DNA from: Haemophilus parainfluenzae
GTDB taxonomy: Bacteria; Pseudomonadota; Gammaproteobacteria; Enterobacterales; Pasteurellaceae
DNA: 64,000 bases
NCBI RefSeq assembly: GCF_014931415.1
Contig: NZ_CP063121.1
Location: forward strand, 124,001-188,000
Direction: 5' to 3'
Shown: positions 20,020 through 31,609 of the stretch, piece by piece
How the letters are laid out: each line of letters begins with the position of its first letter
Position numbering within the stretch: the stretch's first letter is position 1
Made by a program: the position numbers and the translations under genes
Notes under the pieces: generated by a model
The model's database searches: none
What the model was told of the DNA's origin: nothing
What the model saw: only the letters and a program-made list of their open reading frames with translations

Positions 20020-21393
20020 TTAAGCTAATCTCGCTTTTGCTTCTGCAATCGCTTCTGCCACTCGAAGTGGTGAAACCCCACCTTTCGCACAACGTTTATC
20101 TAAACAAGATTGTAGTGAAAGAATGTCATATACATCATCCCCTACCACATCACTGAATTGACGGAATTCAGGAATGGTTAAGTCTTCCAAGGCTTTGCCT
20201 TTTTCAATGGCATAAACCACGGTTTCACCGACAATATGGTGAGAATCACGGAATGGTACACCTTTTGCTACAAGATAATCTGCTAGCTCTGTTGCATTTG
20301 AGTAACCTTTTAAAGCAGCTTCACGAGTACGATCGGTATTCACTTTTAATTCATCTAGTACAAAAGTCGCCATATCTACGCAATCTTGCCAGGTATCTAA
20401 CGCATCAAAGATCCCTTCTTTGTCTTCTTGCATATCTTTGTTATACGCTAACGGTAAACCTTTTAAGGTCATCAACATACCGGTTAATGCGCCCATTACA
20501 CGGCCCGCTTTACCACGAATCAATTCACAAGCATCTGGATTTTTCTTTTGTGGCATTAAAGAGGAACCTGAAGTTACACGATCTGACAATTCGACAAAAT
20601 TCGCTTCACCACTGTTAAAAATGATCATATCTTCTGCGAAACGAGAAAGGTGCGCCATACTTAAAGACGCCGTTGAAAGTAATTCCACAATATGGTCACG
20701 ATCAGAGACGCTATCCAAGCTATTACGCGTCGCAAAAGCAAAACCTAAATCTGATGCTAATTGTTCACGATCAACTGCATAGGCTGTTCCTGCAAGTGCA
20801 CCACTGCCTAATGGACAGCTATTCATGCGTTTATAAGCATCAGCGAGACGTGAATAATCACGCTCAAACATTTCCACATAAGCCATACACCAATGGGCAA
20901 AAGTAATTGGTTGAGCACGTTGTAAATGAGTATACCCCGGCATCACCGCATCTTGCGTCTTTTCCGCTGTTTGCACCAAATGACGTTGAAGATTACGAAT
21001 AGATGCTTGCAACTCCGTTACACGTTGTTTGCACCACATTTTGATATCGAGTGCAACTTGGTCATTACGGCTACGACCCGTGTGTAATTTTTTACCTAAA
21101 TTACCCACTTTATCGATAAGCTTACTTTCTACCCAGCTATGAATATCTTCTGCATCATCTTGTAAAATCGCTTGTGGATTTGACCGCACTTCGATTAATA
21201 ATTCATTTAAGGCAACTTCTAGCTGTTGTTGCTCTTCAGCACTTAATACACCAACATTGACTAAAGCTTTAGACCAGCCAATGGAGCCTTCGATATCTTG
21301 CTCTGCCAAGCGATAATCAAAACGCAGGCTATCATTAAAATCTTTAAAACGTTTATCTGCCGCTTGTGTAAAACGACCACCCCAGAGAGCCAT
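20020..21393 (-). CDS. argH: argininosuccinate lyase
   Basis: 457 residues; splits argininosuccinate into arginine and fumarate, the last step of arginine synthesis. Family motifs: [13 protein letters not shown] at the start, [13 protein letters not shown] near residue 105, [16 protein letters not shown] near residue 155, and the fumarase-superfamily signature [19 protein letters not shown] near residue 280. The catalytic serine loop appears intact. A pair of ArgR-box-like sites lies 26-64 bases upstream of the start, so arginine repression is likely. No other arg genes are adjacent. Confidence 0.97.
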   Translation of the reverse strand: MALWGGRFTQAADKRFKDFNDSLRFDYRLAEQDIEGSIGWSKALVNVGVLSAEEQQQLEVALNELLIEVRSNPQAILQDDAEDIHSWVESKLIDKVGNLGKKLHTGRSRNDQVALDIKMWCKQRVTELQASIRNLQRHLVQTAEKTQDAVMPGYTHLQRAQPITFAHWCMAYVEMFERDYSRLADAYKRMNSCPLGSGALAGTAYAVDREQLASDLGFAFATRNSLDSVSDRDHIVELLSTASLSMAHLSRFAEDMIIFNSGEANFVELSDRVTSGSSLMPQKKNPDACELIRGKAGRVMGALTGMLMTLKGLPLAYNKDMQEDKEGIFDALDTWQDCVDMATFVLDELKVNTDRTREAALKGYSNATELADYLVAKGVPFRDSHHIVGETVVYAIEKGKALEDLTIPEFRQFSDVVGDDVYDILSLQSCLDKRCAKGGVSPLRVAEAIAEAKARLA

Positions 21394-21418
21394 AGGTTAT
21401 CCTTCTCTTAATACCAAA

Positions 21419-21457
21419 ATTGATTAATTATTCAATTATTACGCATAATTAATCAAT
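21419..21457 (-). promoter_or_regulatory. candidate ArgR operator (two ARG boxes)
   Basis: TGATTAATTATTCA (21421-21434) differs from the ARG consensus TGAATwwwwATTCA at one defined base. CGCATAATTAATCA (21442-21455) differs at three. Their centres are 21 bp apart, so two 18-bp boxes have the 3-bp gap expected of hexameric ArgR. Position and spacing fit control of argH. rho diverges from the same gap. Confidence 0.6.
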
Positions 21458-21623
21458 ATGCAATAATAATCTCTTCATAGTTTGCTATTTTACCCTGTTT
21501 TTTCTAACAAAAACTAGACAGTATTAAATTTTAGTGGTAATTTACGCACCATTCTTAAGGGCATTGCCCACCATTCAAACATTTCAGTATTATCAACTCT
21601 TATTCGTTCCAACATTATTAATT

Positions 21624-22886
21624 ATGCATCTTACAGAACTTAAAAATACGCCTGTTTCTGATCTTGTGAAACTTGGTGAAGAACAAATGGGTTTGGAAAA
21701 TCTTGCCCGTTTACGTAAACAAGATATTGTTTTTGCTATTTTGAAACAACACGCCAAGAGCGGTGAAGATATTTTTGGCGGCGGCGTGTTGGAGATTTTA
21801 CCCGATGGTTTCGGTTTCTTACGCTCCGCAGACAGTTCCTACCTTGCTGGTCCTGATGACATCTACGTTTCTCCAAGTCAAATTCGTCGCTTCAATCTTC
21901 AAACTGGTGATAAAATCGAAGGTAAAATCCGTCCACCAAAAGAAGGCGAACGCTATTTTGCACTTTTAAAAGTCGACCAAGTCAACGATGACAAACCTGA
22001 AGTCTCTCGCAGCAAAATTCTTTTCGAAAACTTAACCCCATTACACGCAAATTCTCGTTTAAGAATGGAACGTGGTAATGGTTCAACCGAAGACTTAACT
22101 GCGCGTATTTTGGATTTAGCCTCTCCGATTGGTAAAGGTCAGCGTGGTCTTATCGTGGCTCCACCAAAAGCTGGTAAAACCATGTTGCTACAAAATATTG
22201 CACAAAGCATCACGCACAACTACCCAGAATGTGAACTTATTGTACTTTTAATCGATGAGCGTCCAGAAGAAGTAACGGAAATGCAACGTTCAGTAAAAGG
22301 TGAAGTGATTGCTTCAACCTTTGATGAACCAGCTGCTCGTCACGTTCAAGTGGCTGAAATGGTTATAGAGAAAGCAAAACGTTCTGTTGAGCATAAAAAA
22401 GACGTAGTGATTTTACTCGACTCTATTACACGTTTGGCACGTGCTTACAATACCGTTACACCAGCGTCTGGTAAAATTCTTTCTGGGGGTGTGGATGCAA
22501 ATGCTTTACATCGACCAAAACGTTTCTTTGGTGCTGCACGTAACGTAGAAGAAGGCGGGAGTTTAACCATTATTGCAACCGCACTTGTAGATACCGGCTC
22601 AAAAATGGATGAGGTTATCTTTGAAGAATTTAAAGGTACCGGTAACATGGAATTACATCTTTCTCGTAAAATTGCAGAAAAACGTGTGTTCCCAGCGATT
22701 GACTTCAACCGTTCTGGTACGCGTAAAGAAGACTTACTTACCACACCAGATGAATTACAAAAAATGTGGATTCTTCGCAAAATCCTTAACCCAATGGGTG
22801 AAGTGGAAGCGATGGAATTCCTCATCGACAAACTTATGGTGGCGAAAACCAACGATGAGTTTTTTGAAATTATGAAGCGGTCTTAA
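21624..22886 (+). CDS. rho: transcription termination factor Rho
   Basis: 420-residue hexameric RNA translocase that ends transcription. N-terminal [14 protein letters not shown] and the RNA-binding fold ([12 protein letters not shown], near 62) precede Walker [11 protein letters not shown] (near 178), Walker [17 protein letters not shown] (near 260) and the R-loop. The frame extends to 21534, but ATG 21624 gives the family start. The 230-base gap to argH presumably holds the autoregulated leader. The last codons (MKRS, stop) lie in a GCGGTC/GACCGC hairpin made of partial uptake signals. Confidence 0.97.
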   Translation: MHLTELKNTPVSDLVKLGEEQMGLENLARLRKQDIVFAILKQHAKSGEDIFGGGVLEILPDGFGFLRSADSSYLAGPDDIYVSPSQIRRFNLQTGDKIEGKIRPPKEGERYFALLKVDQVNDDKPEVSRSKILFENLTPLHANSRLRMERGNGSTEDLTARILDLASPIGKGQRGLIVAPPKAGKTMLLQNIAQSITHNYPECELIVLLIDERPEEVTEMQRSVKGEVIASTFDEPAARHVQVAEMVIEKAKRSVEHKKDVVILLDSITRLARAYNTVTPASGKILSGGVDANALHRPKRFFGAARNVEEGGSLTIIATALVDTGSKMDEVIFEEFKGTGNMELHLSRKIAEKRVFPAIDFNRSGTRKEDLLTTPDELQKMWILRKILNPMGEVEAMEFLIDKLMVAKTNDEFFEIMKRS

Positions 22887-22906
22887 TTCTGACCGCACTT
22901 AAAAAC

Positions 22907-22936
22907 AAAAAAGGCTTGGAAAACCAAGCCTTTTTT
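22907..22936. terminator. bidirectional terminator between rho and rplS
   Basis: AAAAAAGGCTTGG (22907-22919) pairs with CCAAGCCTTTTTT (22924-22936) over a 4-base loop. A/T tracts on both sides serve both convergent genes. Confidence 0.92.
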
Positions 22937-22946
22937 ATTTTGCGAA

Positions 22947-23333
<387 letters not shown>

Positions 23334-24074
23334 CTAACTGTTATGTTCGGCTTTCGCCTCTTTTAACAGCTTACGTTGTTCGTCAGTCAGAGCTAGGCCT
23401 TCTAAGAGCTCAGGGCGTCGGAGCCACGTTCTTTGTAGCGATTGTTTTAATCGCCATTTCCGAATTTCTTCGTGATGTCCCGACATCAGCACGGGTGGTA
23501 CAGTTAATCCTTCTAACACTTCCGGTCTGGTGTAATGAGGACAATCTAATAAACCATCTGCGAAAGAATCTTCTTCTGCAGAGGCTTGCTTGCCTAATAC
23601 ACCGGGAATAAAACGCGCAACAGCATCAATTAATGTCATTGCCGGCAATTCTCCACCGGTCAGAACATAATCCCCGATTGACCATTCTTCATCGATTTCA
23701 GTTTGAATCAATCGCTCATCAATACCTTCGTAACGTCCACATACCAAAATCAATTTCTGATTTTGAGCAAGCTCCGTTACGCCGCCTTGATCGAGTTTAC
23801 GTCCTTGTGGCGAAAGGTAAATCACCTTTGCGCCTTCTCCTGCAGCAACTTTCGCAGCATGAATCGCATCCCGTAAAGGTTGCACCATCATCAGCATTCC
23901 AGGACCACCACCATAAGGACGGTCATCCACAGTTTTATGCTTATCGAATGTAAAATCTCTTGGATTCCAACATTCCACTTGCAGAAGATTGTGTTTTACG
24001 GCTCTACCTGTAACCCCAAATTCCGTAATCGCTTTAAACATTTCAGGGAATAATGAAATCACCCCTATCCACAT
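23334..24074 (-). CDS. trmD: tRNA (guanine-N1)-methyltransferase
   Basis: 246 residues, SPOUT (trefoil-knot) enzyme that makes m1G37 in tRNAs and prevents frameshifting. [20 protein letters not shown] is the family start. [17 protein letters not shown] and [14 protein letters not shown], followed by [14 protein letters not shown], form the AdoMet-binding knot. Third gene of the ribosomal operon. Confidence 0.97.
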   Translation of the reverse strand: MWIGVISLFPEMFKAITEFGVTGRAVKHNLLQVECWNPRDFTFDKHKTVDDRPYGGGPGMLMMVQPLRDAIHAAKVAAGEGAKVIYLSPQGRKLDQGGVTELAQNQKLILVCGRYEGIDERLIQTEIDEEWSIGDYVLTGGELPAMTLIDAVARFIPGVLGKQASAEEDSFADGLLDCPHYTRPEVLEGLTVPPVLMSGHHEEIRKWRLKQSLQRTWLRRPELLEGLALTDEQRKLLKEAKAEHNS

Positions 24075-24111
24075 AAAAAGCCTACTACATTACGTTTGTG
24101 CATACTTGAGA

Positions 24112-24639
24112 TTAGAAACCAGCGTCCCAATCCACTTCAATTGTTTTCGTGGTGAGATCGACTCTTTTAACTACTTGTTCATACAAAAACGGAATTAACC
24201 GCTCTTGTTTTCCAAAAGCATCTTTGGCATTGGCTTTAACTACTAACACATCATTAGAACCGGTTTCCATCATCTCTGTTACCGTTCCCATTGTATAACC
24301 TTCTAGGTTGACGACTGAACAACCGATTAAATCGTGCCAGTAATAATCGCCCTCTTCCAGTTCAGGGAAAACAGATAAATCCACACCAATTTCAACATTC
24401 GCTAAAGTTTGTGCAGCTTCCCGATCATCAACGCCTTTTAATTTAACGATGATTTCGTGATTATGATGACGCCAGTTTTCTAATTCAGTTGGCTGCCATT
24501 CACCTTTGATTTTTAAAAACCAAGGTTGATAATCAAAAATGCTTTCAGCTTGTTCTGTTGATGAATAAATACGTAACCACCCACGGATACCGTAGGTTGA
24601 GCCTAATTTGCCCACAACTTCAATGCGTTGTTGTTCCAT
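24112..24639 (-). CDS. rimM: 16S rRNA processing protein RimM
   Basis: 175 residues; assists maturation of the 30S head with S19. Family N-terminus [18 protein letters not shown]-terminal PRC-barrel with DVLVVKAN and [12 protein letters not shown]. The frame opens three codons earlier at a GTG (24648), but ATG 24639 has AGG eight bases before it and matches the usual start. Between rpsP and trmD as in E. coli. Confidence 0.95.
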   Translation of the reverse strand: MEQQRIEVVGKLGSTYGIRGWLRIYSSTEQAESIFDYQPWFLKIKGEWQPTELENWRHHNHEIIVKLKGVDDREAAQTLANVEIGVDLSVFPELEEGDYYWHDLIGCSVVNLEGYTMGTVTEMMETGSNDVLVVKANAKDAFGKQERLIPFLYEQVVKRVDLTTKTIEVDWDAGF

Positions 24640-24683
24640 ATTTTTCACCTATCTTAGTTTAAGAACTAAATCAAAAAGCGAGA

Positions 24684-24929
24684 TTATGCTTTTTGAGCTT
24701 CTTTTACCAACGTTGCAACACGATCTGAAAGTGATGCACCTTGAGCAACCCAGTGGTTTACACGCTCAAGATCAACACGAAGACGCTCTGCGTTACCTTG
24801 TGCGATTGGGTTGAAGAAACCTACACGCTCAATGAAACGACCGTCACGTGGTGAACGACTGTCAGCTACTACAATTTGATAAAATGGGCGTTTTTTAGCT
24901 CCGCCACGAGATAAACGAATGGTTACCAT
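24684..24929 (-). CDS. rpsP: 30S ribosomal protein S16
   Basis: 81 residues. [20 protein letters not shown] and the [19 protein letters not shown] block are unmistakable. First gene of the rpsP-rimM-trmD-rplS operon; its promoter must lie in the 226-base gap up to the gdhA end, which I could not place with confidence. AGAGGAAGG precedes the ATG. Confidence 0.97.
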   Translation of the reverse strand: MVTIRLSRGGAKKRPFYQIVVADSRSPRDGRFIERVGFFNPIAQGNAERLRVDLERVNHWVAQGASLSDRVATLVKEAQKA

Positions 24930-25100
24930 AACCTTCCTCTAAATGTTTAATTACTAAAAGAATATTCTCAAACTCGAAAGTGATTTAAGAATATAGCTTA
25001 CTTTTTTCTCTGTATATATAGACAAAAAGCCTGAAGATTTTACACTTTTTGAGCAAAAAAGCAAGCCAATAGCCTATTTCTACTTGAGAAATTCACCATA

Positions 25101-25134
25101 AAAAATGACCGCACTTCATCACAAAGTGCGGTCA
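25101..25134 (-). terminator. inverted uptake-signal terminator of gdhA
   Basis: TGACCGCACTT (25106-25116) pairs with AAGTGCGGTCA (25124-25134), loop CATCACA. On the minus strand a run of T follows. The 29-base element recurs identically at 37955-37983. Confidence 0.85.
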
Positions 25135-25155
25135 AGTTTTCACTCATTTATTGGA

Positions 25156-26505
25156 TTAATAAACCCCTTGTGCCAACATTGCATCGGCTACTTTTACAAA
25201 GCCAGCTACGTTTGCGCCCACTACATAGTTAATGTTTGCTTGGCCTTCTGCTGAACCGTATTTTTTACAGTTTGCATGAATATCTAACATGATGCGATGA
25301 AGCTGTCTATCCACCTCTTCAGCTGTCCAGTATAAACGTTGTGAACTTTGCGCCATTTCTAAGCCGGATGTCGCAACACCACCAGCATTAGCCGCTTTAC
25401 CTGGGCCAAATAATACACCAGCTTCTAAGAATGCTTCTGTCGCTTCGATAGTGGTTGGCATGTTTGCCCCCTCAGCGACTAATTTCACACCATTTGCAAT
25501 TAAGGCTTTTGCATCAGAGATCTCTAATTCATTTTGGGTTGCGCAAGGAAGTGCAATATCTGCTTTCACTTCCCAAGGGCGTTTACCTGCAAAATATTGA
25601 AGACCAAATTGTTTTGCAAACTCTTCTACTCGACCACGTTTTACATTTTTAAGCTCTAATAACGCTTCTAATTTTTCACGATCGAATCCTTCTGGTAAAT
25701 ACACGTAACCTGCAGAGTCAGAACAGGTTACAACTTTCGCACCTAGCGCCATCGCTTTTTCAATGGCATATTGCGCCACGTTACCCGAACCGGACACTAA
25801 AACCGTTTTACCTTGGAAACTATCCCCTTTCTCTGCAAGCATTGCTTGGGCAAAATAAACCAATCCATACCCCGTTGCTTCTGGGCGAATTAAGCTTCCA
25901 CCAAATGAAAGACCACGACCAGTAAAGACACAAGCAGCTTGGTTTGATAATTTTTTCATATAGCCTGCAAGATAACCGACTTCGCGACCACCTACACCAA
26001 TATCACCGGCGGGCACATCGGTATCTGGGCCAACATGACGATACAATTCAGCCATTAATGCTTGGCAGAAACGCATCACTTCAGCATCTGATTTGCCTTT
26101 AGGATCAAAGTCTGAGCCGCCTTTCGCACCGCCCATTGGCAATGTGGTTAAGGCATTTTTAAAGATCTGTTCAAAACCTAAGAATTTTAAGATTGATAAG
26201 TTAACGGATGGATGGAAACGCATGCCACCTTTAAAAGGGCCAATTGCACTGTTGAATTGCACGCGGAAAGCACGGTTTACTTGAACTTGGCCTTTATCAT
26301 CAGTCCATGCCACACGGAATTGGATTGCGCGCTCTGGCTCAACTAAACGCTCTAATAAAGCTTCTGAACGGTATTTAGGGTTTGCTTCCAAGAAAGGCCA
26401 GATTGACGTGAAGACTTCACGAACGGCTTGTAAAAATTCAGGTTGGTGGCCGTCACGTTGAGCCACTTTTTCAAGAAATGCGTCTAATGATGCTACTGCT
26501 GACAT
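25156..26505 (-). CDS. gdhA: NADP-specific glutamate dehydrogenase
   Basis: 449 residues, hexameric assimilatory GDH; makes glutamate from 2-oxoglutarate and ammonia. Substrate-domain motifs GPFKGGMRFHPSVN and LPMGGAKGGSDFDPKGKSD carry the catalytic lysines; DVPAGDIGVGGREVGYLAG follows. The Rossmann motif VSGSGNVAQYAIEKA begins near residue 240, and PGKAANAGGVATSGLEMAQ near residue 370. Strong AAGGAAA Shine-Dalgarno. Monocistronic, with its own promoter and terminator. Confidence 0.97.
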   Translation of the reverse strand: MSAVASLDAFLEKVAQRDGHQPEFLQAVREVFTSIWPFLEANPKYRSEALLERLVEPERAIQFRVAWTDDKGQVQVNRAFRVQFNSAIGPFKGGMRFHPSVNLSILKFLGFEQIFKNALTTLPMGGAKGGSDFDPKGKSDAEVMRFCQALMAELYRHVGPDTDVPAGDIGVGGREVGYLAGYMKKLSNQAACVFTGRGLSFGGSLIRPEATGYGLVYFAQAMLAEKGDSFQGKTVLVSGSGNVAQYAIEKAMALGAKVVTCSDSAGYVYLPEGFDREKLEALLELKNVKRGRVEEFAKQFGLQYFAGKRPWEVKADIALPCATQNELEISDAKALIANGVKLVAEGANMPTTIEATEAFLEAGVLFGPGKAANAGGVATSGLEMAQSSQRLYWTAEEVDRQLHRIMLDIHANCKKYGSAEGQANINYVVGANVAGFVKVADAMLAQGVY

Positions 26506-26586
26506 AGGATTTTCCTTCTAGTAGTGAGTTAATATGATGTGTGTAACGTTATTTTATTTATCACCGTCTTGTTGCGGCGTGTCATC

Positions 26587-26616
26587 AATATAACAATAGA
26601 AAAATCAACTAGGCAA
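26587..26616 (-). promoter_or_regulatory. predicted promoter of gdhA
   Basis: On the minus strand TTGCCT (26616-26611) and TATATT (26592-26587) are separated by 18 bases, about 80 bases upstream of the gdhA start. Confidence 0.35.
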
Positions 26617-26640
26617 TAGTTTTTTTATAGAAAAAATGAA

Positions 26641-26681
26641 GAAAAAATAAAAAACGAGAAAACATTTAATATTTTCTCGTT
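26641..26681 (-). terminator. terminator of the tat-hemB operon
   Basis: AACGAGAAAA (26653-26662) pairs with TTTTCTCGTT (26672-26681). On the minus strand a long T-rich tract follows. It lies 57 bases past the hemB stop. Confidence 0.85.
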
Positions 26682-26738
26682 TTTATTAGACGGTATCTAA
26701 AATTAGCACCTGGATTAGCACTTCAAGTTAAAAAGTGC

Positions 26739-27803
<1,065 letters not shown>

Positions 27804-27817
27804 CTACGCCCATTTTC

Positions 27818-28612
27818 TTAATCTTTGTGATTTAAATCAGCCTGATTTTCTACCGCACTTTCTTCATCCGTTGTCTCTTCTTCATCCTCTTTCGGTTGAT
27901 AGAAACGTGCAACTAACAAGCCTAACTCAAAGAGAAGGCACATTGGCACAGCTAGTAAAGTTTGTGAGAAAACATCGGGTGGCGTTAAGATCATGCCAAC
28001 AAAGAACGCACCCACAATAATATAAGGACGTTTTGAAGCCAATGCTTTCGTCGTAGTTACACCAGTCCAACAAAGCAAAATAATAGCAACAGGTACTTCA
28101 AAACACACACCGAATGCCAAGAATAACGCTAAGGCAAAATCAAGGTAACTGCTAATATCTGTGGCGATAGCCACCCCTTCTGGTGCAGTTTGGGTAAAGA
28201 AACTAAACACAAAAGGGAAAACAATATAATAAGCAAATGCTACACCGCAATAGAATAAAACTGTACTGGAAAATAATAACGGATAAATTAAACGTTTTTC
28301 ATGTTGATATAGTGCCGGTGCAACAAACGCCCAAATTTGATAAAGCAAATAAGGCACCGAAATAAACACCGAGACAATCGCGGTTAATTTAATTGGCGTA
28401 AAGAAAGGTGTTTGGATATTGGTTGCAATCATCGTTGCACCTTTTGGCATCACAGCTGTTAAAGGTGCGGCAACAAAATGATAAATATCATTAGAAAAAT
28501 AAACCAACGCCACAAAAACCACTAAAATACAAATTACACAACGTAATAAACGGTTTCTGAGTTCAACAAGATGGGTAATTAACGGTTGGGAATCGTCCGT
28601 CGTATTGCTCAT
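27818..28612 (-). CDS. tatC: Sec-independent protein translocase TatC
   Basis: 264 residues with six predicted membrane helices; receptor for twin-arginine signal peptides. Start [19 protein letters not shown] and the conserved [10 protein letters not shown] and [13 protein letters not shown] regions are present. The tail is extended by an acidic cytoplasmic stretch ([16 protein letters not shown]), part of which is encoded by an uptake signal. It starts 9 bases after tatB. Confidence 0.96.
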   Translation of the reverse strand: MSNTTDDSQPLITHLVELRNRLLRCVICILVVFVALVYFSNDIYHFVAAPLTAVMPKGATMIATNIQTPFFTPIKLTAIVSVFISVPYLLYQIWAFVAPALYQHEKRLIYPLLFSSTVLFYCGVAFAYYIVFPFVFSFFTQTAPEGVAIATDISSYLDFALALFLAFGVCFEVPVAIILLCWTGVTTTKALASKRPYIIVGAFFVGMILTPPDVFSQTLLAVPMCLLFELGLLVARFYQPKEDEEETTDEESAVENQADLNHKD

Positions 28613-28621
28613 AATTATTCT

Positions 28622-29227
28622 CTAGGACTTAGCTTCAGATTTAGGTGCAGGTTGCAGTTCCACATCATCCGGCGAATAGTAATCAGATAAACGCTCGGTT
28701 AATTCAGCTTGTTCATGGGCTTCAAGTGCGGTTAAATCTACTTCTGTTTTTTCAGGTTCTGAAACTTCAGCAAGTTCATTCTCTACATGCTCTATCGATG
28801 CTGTTTCAGCCGGTTTTTCTGTAGTTTCTTGTGAATTCACCACGAGTTTTTCAGCAGAATCAGCCGAATTTTCAGCCGCACTTTTAATTTCTTTAATTTG
28901 CTCTTCTACCGTTGTGCCCGCTGCAGCCGCTTTTTCTTCTAGCTCTGCACGCATTTTTTGAGCCTGCTCTTTCAGCTCTTCAACGGTTTTACTTAAGTCT
29001 GGGGAAAGCTGTTTCAGATTAAGTTGTTCCGCTTTCTTAATGCTATCTTGCAATTCTTGCAATTTAAGCTCTTGTTTTAATTCATTTTGAACATTAGCTG
29101 CCAACCCGCGGATCGTTTTCACCCAGCCCATTACCGTGCGAATAGCCACAGGTAAACGCTTAGGGCCTAGTACGACTAAGCCCACAAGCATCAATAAAAC
29201 AAGTTCGGAAAAACCAATATCAAACAC
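28622..29227 (-). CDS. tatB: Sec-independent protein translocase TatB
   Basis: 201 residues. N-terminal [20 protein letters not shown] membrane helix with Glu8, then [21 protein letters not shown] amphipathic helix. A long, Glu- and Ala-rich, probably coiled and disordered tail (about 90-201) is typical of TatB but variable. It works with TatC as the substrate receptor. Two bases after tatA. Confidence 0.95.
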   Translation of the reverse strand: MFDIGFSELVLLMLVGLVVLGPKRLPVAIRTVMGWVKTIRGLAANVQNELKQELKLQELQDSIKKAEQLNLKQLSPDLSKTVEELKEQAQKMRAELEEKAAAAGTTVEEQIKEIKSAAENSADSAEKLVVNSQETTEKPAETASIEHVENELAEVSEPEKTEVDLTALEAHEQAELTERLSDYYSPDDVELQPAPKSEAKS

Positions 29228-29229
29228 GG

Positions 29230-29460
29230 TTATGCCTGTTCTTTATCTTTTACAGTTTCAGTTTTTTCAGCGGTGCTTGTACCGTCTTTAATTTGAGTAA
29301 ATTCCGCATCTTTTTTCGGCTCGTCATCAGACATCGCTTTTTTAAAGCCTTTTACTGCTGCGCCAAGATCAGATCCCGCATTGCGTAATTTTTTTGTACC
29401 GAATACTAATAAAATCACGACTAATAAAATAATCATTTGTGCTGGGGATAAACCAAACAT
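29230..29460 (-). CDS. tatA: Sec-independent protein translocase TatA
   Basis: 76 residues. A short membrane helix ([20 protein letters not shown]) is followed by the amphipathic [19 protein letters not shown] that lines the translocation pore. The Gln in the helix (SPAQ) sits where TatB has Glu, the normal TatA/TatB distinction. First gene of tatABC-hemB. Confidence 0.95.
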   Translation of the reverse strand: MFGLSPAQMIILLVVILLVFGTKKLRNAGSDLGAAVKGFKKAMSDDEPKKDAEFTQIKDGTSTAEKTETVKDKEQA

Positions 29461-29541
29461 AGAAAAACTCCGTTAGAATTAAATTGAAAATTTGGGCTTG
29501 AATATACTCTTTTTATGCATTTGTCTCAAGAGGTAATTTTA

Positions 29542-29582
29542 AAAGTGCGGTCAAAAAATAATGTTATTTTCAACCGCACTTT
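29542..29582. terminator. inverted uptake-signal hairpin after BCCT copy 1
   Basis: AAAGTGCGGT (29542-29551) pairs with ACCGCACTTT (29573-29582). Sequence and flanks match the hairpin at 31562-31602, evidence that the terminator was duplicated together with the gene. Confidence 0.8.
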
Positions 29583-29589
29583 ATTCTTA

Positions 29590-29625
29590 TTATTCAGCCA
29601 GTTCTGTTTGCTCATGAGACAGGAA
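29590..29625 (-). pseudogene. untranslated C-terminal remnant of BCCT copy 1
   Basis: Directly after the TAA of the 639-residue gene, and in the same frame, 11 codons followed by a stop read FLSHEQTELAE. The longer paralogue ends LMAHEQTELAE. The TAA at 29626-29628 occupies the position of a Glu (GAA) codon in the paralogue, so one G-to-T change explains the truncation. Confidence 0.85.
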
Positions 29626-31545
29626 TTATGAAATAACAAAATCCAGCTCTCTCATGTATCGCTCATAACATTGCAAGATGTCCACGATCAAATCCTCTTC
29701 CTTCGTGATATTCAAAGGATAACCTTCCAATTGAATATTGGTTGAAACCATTAATGCATGATGAACTTGTGCTGTTTCAGATACAGGCTTCTCAAACAAG
29801 GTAATTTGGTAAAAAAAATCTTCTGCTAATCCATTTTCAATAGAAAGGACCAGTTGATTATTATCGACGTCAAAACGTTGCTGTAATGTCACATTTAGAC
29901 CATAGGTACCAATGAGTAACTGCCGTAACTCTCTCATTGCTAAAAGTGCCGTTGTTTTTAAATGGGAAATAGCGTCATCTCGCTTAGGTTCAATCACTAA
30001 CTGTCTTAAACGGCTACGCCAGTTTGCACCTGTCCACAAATCTGAAACCTCTGTGGAATAATATTGACGTTCAAATCGTAAACCTTTTAACAAACTCCAT
30101 GCCATCACTGACATCAACAGAGCAAAAGGTAAAGAGAAAAACAACATCGTTGATTGTAGTATTTCAATACCGCCAAAAAGATAAAGAACAAATGTAACAG
30201 CTGACAATAAACCACCCCAAAACATAGATTGCCAACGAGGTGAAACCTGGCTTTTGTCTTCAATTGCGATATTATTAAGCGTATAAATACCAAAGTTAAT
30301 GGTTACAATAAAAAAGAGTGTGATAATAAATAAAGCTAACGTTTTAGTTAAACCGGAATAGGGTAAATAACTCAAAAAATCAAAAAGAAGTGATCCCACA
30401 TCATTTACAGCTCGACCTAATGCCCCCTTAGCAAGATGCTCATTCACCCAAATTGCTCCATTACCAAATACCGTGAACCACAAAACGAAGAATAAACTTG
30501 GCACCATCAATACGCCGAAAATAAACTCCCGCAAAGTTCGTCCGCGAGAAATCCGTGCGATAAAAATCCCAAAGCCTGGCGCCCATGAAAACCACCATGC
30601 CCAGTAAAAAACCGTCCAATCCATAAACCAATCTAGATGTTCTACATCATAGGCATAAGCCTTGAAGCCGACTCTAATTAAACCGCTTAAATAGGTACCA
30701 ATATTTTCCGTAAAAGCAGAAATTAAATATATTGTCGGACCGAATAGCAAAACCAATAGCATAAAGAGAAAGGTAATGCCTAGATTAAGCTCACTAAGAA
30801 TTCGGAACCCGTTGGCGATACCCTGCAGTGAAATTAAGATAGCAATGATAAAAACACTCACTAAAATAAGGGGAACCAAATAGGGTGAGTTATCCAATAA
30901 ATGCATTGAGTGGAATGCTGCAGCCAACCGAATCGCACTGTAACCTAAGGTTGCGACTACGCCAAATAAGGTGGTACAAATCCCGAGAATATCAATGACA
31001 TCCCCTACTTTTCCATTAATCTTTTCTTTCAGTAAGGGATAAAAACAAGAGCGTAAAGAAAAGGGTAATTTATAGCGAAATCCGAAGTAAGCTATCGTAA
31101 GTGCAATTAATCCATAAATAGCCCAAGCACTGATACTCCAATGAAAAATACTAAAAAATAATGCTGTTCGAACTTTCTCATATTCACCTATTGGTGAAAG
31201 AAAATGTGAAAGCGGTTCAGCAACACCAAGAAAAACAATACCAATACCAATTCCAGAGGTAAAGAGTAATGCAATCCAAGAGCCTAATTTAAACTCTGGT
31301 TCTTCCTCATCACTCCCAAGTTTAATATCGCCGTATCGTCCTAACGCCAAGAAAAGTAAAAAGAACAGAAAAAATGCACTCAGTAAAATATAAAACCAGC
31401 TAAATTGAGAGAAAATAAAGGCTTTCGCCGCAGCAAGATAAGATATCGTTTGCTGCGTATCAAATAAAAGGGCTGCAATAATCGCTAAACTAAAACCTAA
31501 ACTGCCCCAAATAACATTTGCTTTGAAAGTATTTTGTATCTTCAT
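29626..31545 (-). CDS. BCCT family transporter, copy 1 (C-terminally shortened)
   Basis: 639-residue betaine/carnitine/choline transporter of the BetT type: 12 membrane helices followed by a long cytoplasmic C-terminal domain. Family motifs: GIGIGIVFLGVAEPLSHF near residue 100 and the Trp-rich TVFYWAWWFSWAPGFGIFIA near residue 315, followed by RISRGRTLREFIFG. It is a tandem paralogue of the next gene and collinear over its whole length, but a nonsense codon removes the last 12 residues. The BetT C-terminal domain senses osmotic state, so the loss may change regulation. Substrate (choline, betaine or carnitine) cannot be told from sequence. Confidence 0.93.
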   Translation of the reverse strand: MKIQNTFKANVIWGSLGFSLAIIAALLFDTQQTISYLAAAKAFIFSQFSWFYILLSAFFLFFLLFLALGRYGDIKLGSDEEEPEFKLGSWIALLFTSGIGIGIVFLGVAEPLSHFLSPIGEYEKVRTALFFSIFHWSISAWAIYGLIALTIAYFGFRYKLPFSLRSCFYPLLKEKINGKVGDVIDILGICTTLFGVVATLGYSAIRLAAAFHSMHLLDNSPYLVPLILVSVFIIAILISLQGIANGFRILSELNLGITFLFMLLVLLFGPTIYLISAFTENIGTYLSGLIRVGFKAYAYDVEHLDWFMDWTVFYWAWWFSWAPGFGIFIARISRGRTLREFIFGVLMVPSLFFVLWFTVFGNGAIWVNEHLAKGALGRAVNDVGSLLFDFLSYLPYSGLTKTLALFIITLFFIVTINFGIYTLNNIAIEDKSQVSPRWQSMFWGGLLSAVTFVLYLFGGIEILQSTMLFFSLPFALLMSVMAWSLLKGLRFERQYYSTEVSDLWTGANWRSRLRQLVIEPKRDDAISHLKTTALLAMRELRQLLIGTYGLNVTLQQRFDVDNNQLVLSIENGLAEDFFYQITLFEKPVSETAQVHHALMVSTNIQLEGYPLNITKEEDLIVDILQCYERYMRELDFVIS

Positions 31546-31561
31546 ATTTGTTTTAAGATAA

Positions 31562-31602
31562 AAAGTGCGGTTAAAAACTTAGAGGATTTTCAACCGCACT
31601 TT
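31562..31602. terminator. inverted uptake-signal hairpin after BCCT copy 2
   Basis: AAAGTGCGGTT (31562-31572) pairs with AACCGCACTTT (31592-31602). It ends 8 bases from the stop of copy 2 and lies between the two transporter genes. Confidence 0.8.
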
Positions 31603-31609
31603 AGTCTTA

